6,791 nt of DNA from Flavobacteriaceae bacterium UBA5079 (lineage in GTDB: Bacteria > Bacteroidota > Bacteroidia > Flavobacteriales > Flavobacteriaceae): the NCBI GenBank assembly GCA_002414705.1, contig DIAL01000119.1:22738-29528 (forward strand), written 5' to 3'. Below, in pieces: positions 5,039 to 6,791 of the stretch. Both the position numbers and the translations under genes were made by a program. Numbering within the stretch: the first letter of the stretch is position 1; every line of letters begins with the position of its first letter. The notes beneath the pieces are model-generated. The model was not told the DNA's origin, did no database searches, and was given only the letters and a program-made list of their open reading frames with translations.

Positions 5039-6451
5039 TTACTTTAATGTAGATGGGCAAACATAATCTGTTACTGGAATACCTGCCGCTTTTATAGCTG
5101 AAAAACCACCGGCAACATCTACTAAATTATGAATACCTCGACTTTTTAATATGGATGCTGCAATTACACTACGGTAACCACCTGCGCAATGCACGTAAAA
5201 CGTATCGGTATTTGGAAATTCGCTTAAATAATCATTCAAGAAATCCAATGGTGTTAAATGTGCTTCGTTTATGTGAGCCGAAGTAAATTCGCCTTCTTTT
5301 CTCACATCAAAAACAGGAATATCGTCTTTTTCTAATCTGGTTTTAAATTCAGTTGCAGATATAGACTCAATGGTATCAGTATCTTTTCCAGCATCTTTCC
5401 AAGCCTTAAAACCACCTTTTAAATACCCAATCGTATAATCAAAACCTACACGAGATAAACGGGTTATTGTTTCTTCTTCTCTTCCTTCTGGAGCAACTAA
5501 AAGAATAGGCTGTTTAACATCTGCAATTAATGCACCAACCCAAGGAGCAAATCCACCATCAATTCCTATAAAGATGGAGCGAGGAATATGTCCTTTTACA
5601 AAATCGTTTTGATGACGAACATCTAAAATAACAGCTTCAGTTTCGTTAGCTGCTGCTTCAAAAGCATCAGGAGATAACGCTTGTGTTCCGCGTTTTAAAA
5701 CCACATCAATATCATCATATCCTTCTTTATTCATTTGAACATTTAGTGGAAAATATTGTGGTGGTGGCTGCAAACCATCAGTTACTTCTTTTACAAACTC
5801 TTCTTTAGTCATATTAGCACGTAAGGCGTAATTGGTTTTCTTTTGGTCGCCAATACTTCCTATAGTTTCTTTACTTAAGTTTTTACCACAAGCAGAACCT
5901 GCACCATGTGCTGGATAAACAATAACATCATCAGCCAAGGTCATGATTTTGGTTCGTAAACTATCAAATAAAATACCTGCTAATTCTTCTTGGGTCATAC
6001 TAGCTGCTTTTTGCGCTAAATCTGGACGACCCACGTCTCCTAAAAACAAAGTGTCTCCACTAAAAATAGCGTAATCTTTCCCGTTTTTATCTTTTAATAA
6101 GTATGTGGTACTTTCCATGGTATGTCCTGGTGTATGTAAAGCAGTAATAGTAATATCACCTAATTGGAACACTTGACCATCTGTAGCAATTATAGAATCG
6201 AAACCTGTTGATGCCGTTGGACCAAATACTATTTTAGCACCACTTTCTTTGGCTAAAGTTACGTGACCACTCACAAAATCAGCATGAAAATGGGTTTCAA
6301 AAATATATTTAATTTTAGCGTTATCTTTTTCAGCACGCTCTAAATACGGTTTTACTTCTCGTAGTGGGTCAATTATAGCCACTTCGCCTTGACTTTCTAT
6401 ATAATATGCGCCTTGCGCTAAACATCCTGTATATATTTGTTCAATTTTCAT
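5039..6451 (-). CDS. CstB-like persulfide dioxygenase-rhodanese (MBL fold plus two rhodanese domains)
   Basis: A 470-residue cytoplasmic protein with three domains. The N-terminal metallo-beta-lactamase domain (about 1-235) is of the ETHE1 type. Its metal-site residues are THFHADFVSGH (His54, His56, Asp58, His63), His110 in TPGHT, Asp133 in SGDTLF and His182 in YPAHGAGSACGK. The middle rhodanese-like domain (about 255-352) keeps the ILDVR and GHI landmarks but reads VAPEGREEE (319-327) where the catalytic cysteine loop should be, so it is inactive. The last rhodanese (about 362-463) has an active loop CAGGYR with Cys422. This order matches CstB of Staphylococcus aureus, which oxidises low-molecular persulfides with O2 and produces thiosulfate through its sulfurtransferase domain. 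It follows a sulfite exporter gene after 68 bases but has its own promoter and palindrome, and its own terminator. Substrate (glutathione, bacillithiol or coenzyme A persulfide) is not visible. Confidence 0.92.
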   Translation of the reverse strand: MKIEQIYTGCLAQGAYYIESQGEVAIIDPLREVKPYLERAEKDNAKIKYIFETHFHADFVSGHVTLAKESGAKIVFGPTASTGFDSIIATDGQVFQLGDITITALHTPGHTMESTTYLLKDKNGKDYAIFSGDTLFLGDVGRPDLAQKAASMTQEELAGILFDSLRTKIMTLADDVIVYPAHGAGSACGKNLSKETIGSIGDQKKTNYALRANMTKEEFVKEVTDGLQPPPQYFPLNVQMNKEGYDDIDVVLKRGTQALSPDAFEAAANETEAVILDVRHQNDFVKGHIPRSIFIGIDGGFAPWVGALIADVKQPILLVAPEGREEETITRLSRVGFDYTIGYLKGGFKAWKDAGKDTDTIESISATEFKTRLEKDDIPVFDVRKEGEFTSAHINEAHLTPLDFLNDYLSEFPNTDTFYVHCAGGYRSVIAASILKSRGIHNLVDVAGGFSAIKAAGIPVTDYVCPSTLK

Positions 6452-6474
6452 AATTCTTACTTTTAAATACGATG

Positions 6475-6482
6475 CAAATTTA
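6475..6482 (-). promoter_or_regulatory. -7 box of the persulfide dioxygenase gene
   Basis: On the minus strand this reads TAAATTTG, a perfect match to TAnnTTTG. Its downstream edge is exactly 36.5 bases from the centre of the palindrome at 6505-6518. The predicted start near 6469 leaves a leader of about 18 bases before the ATG at 6449-6451. Confidence 0.65.
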
Positions 6483-6504
6483 CGAATTACTGTTGAAATT
6501 ACCA

Positions 6505-6518
6505 GTAACTTTGGTTAC
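6505..6518. promoter_or_regulatory. Palindromic operator GTAAC-TTTG-GTTAC upstream of the persulfide dioxygenase gene
   Basis: A perfect 5-4-5 inverted repeat with the same half-sites as the other two copies but a different spacer. It begins 1 base after the stop codon of the TauE/SafE gene and lies at about -42 from the predicted start of the dioxygenase transcript. It gives this gene its own control even though it follows the exporter gene closely. Confidence 0.8.
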
Positions 6519-6519
6519 A

Positions 6520-6791
6520 CTAGGCTTTGACAAAAAATTCCATATAGAAAATAAATATAGCCATAACGAAAATAAAATAACCAAACCCTTTTTTAAGTTT
6601 TTTACCATCAATAAAGTTTCCTAAAAAACTTCCTATAAAAATACCGACTAGCGATATAGCAGTAAATGACAACAGAAATTGCCAATTAATAGTCATAGTT
6701 AAAGCATCACCCAAGAAAAATCCAGACAAGGCATTCATGGCAATAATAATTAATGAGGTTGCAACGGCAACTTTTATTTCCACACGCGCCA
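6520..6791 (-). CDS. TauE/SafE family sulfite exporter, C-terminal part (start outside window)
   Basis: About 90 C-terminal residues with three membrane segments. The first (VAVATSLIIIAMNALSGFF) is the mid-protein helix that opens the second TauE/SafE repeat, followed by WQFLLSFTAISLVGIFIG, then the conserved GKKLKKGFGYFIF segment leading into the last helix. The family is usually about 250-270 residues. The codon at 6781-6783 is GTG, but it lies inside a conserved region and the frame continues to the window edge, so it is an internal valine and the real start is further upstream. Members export sulfite, sulfoacetate or related organosulfonates; in cst-type sulfide-resistance loci a TauE protein accompanies CstB. 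That makes export of sulfite made by the adjacent dioxygenase the likely job here. Confidence 0.85.
   Translation of the reverse strand, partial: ARVEIKVAVATSLIIIAMNALSGFFLGDALTMTINWQFLLSFTAISLVGIFIGSFLGNFIDGKKLKKGFGYFIFVMAIFIFYMEFFVKA

Noticed and set aside
6781..6783. GTG as the start codon of the TauE/SafE gene
   Set aside because: The frame stays open to the window edge and the residues around it belong to the middle of the family, so the gene is truncated by the window and not naturally short.
1..6791. CRISPR array, insertion sequence, tRNA or rRNA
   Set aside because: No regularly spaced repeats, no transposase-like frame or terminal inverted repeats, and no recognisable tRNA or rRNA sequence were seen.

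Overview
The window looks like chromosomal DNA of a flavobacterium-type Bacteroidota. The base composition is AT-rich, upstream regions carry TAnnTTTG-type -7 promoter boxes, A-rich leaders replace strong Shine-Dalgarno sequences, and the left edge holds the C-terminal secretion signal of a type IX secretion (T9SS) cargo protein.

Layout. Bases 1-182 (+) are the tail of a T9SS cargo protein. A long bidirectional terminator hairpin follows (231-282). Bases 392-1366 (-) hold a two-gene transporter, a split YeeE/YedE pair of the thiosulfate-uptake type. A 149-base divergent promoter region separates it from a membrane di-iron hydroxylase of the sterol desaturase/fatty acid hydroxylase superfamily (1516-2394, +). 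Converging on that gene is a tight five-gene minus-strand operon (4922 down to 2402): exported rhodanese, small heavy-metal-associated (HMA) domain protein, diheme lipoprotein (cytochrome c plus Tll0287-like/DUF3365 domain), thioredoxin, and TPMT-family thiol/halide methyltransferase. Upstream, after its own terminator, is a 470-residue CstB-like persulfide dioxygenase-rhodanese (5039-6451, -). The right edge holds the C-terminal end of a TauE/SafE sulfite exporter (6520 to past the edge, -).

The genes fit together as a reduced-sulfur or persulfide handling island. The CstB-like enzyme would oxidise persulfide to sulfite and thiosulfate, TauE would export sulfite, YeeE/YedE would move thiosulfate, and rhodanese and thioredoxin would transfer or reduce sulfane sulfur. 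The methyltransferase might methylate sulfide or thiols. No sulfide:quinone oxidoreductase and no regulator gene lie inside the window.

The strongest unexpected signal is regulatory. A perfect 14-bp palindrome, GTAAC-N4-GTTAC, occurs exactly three times, each in an upstream region: 1425-1438, 4973-4986 and 6505-6518. In each case a -7-type box lies with its downstream edge exactly 36.5 bases from the palindrome centre. The first palindrome has such a box on both sides, one strong and one weak. This is the geometry of class II activation by a Crp/Fnr-type dimer. It would join the transporter, the hydroxylase, the five-gene operon and the persulfide dioxygenase into one regulon.
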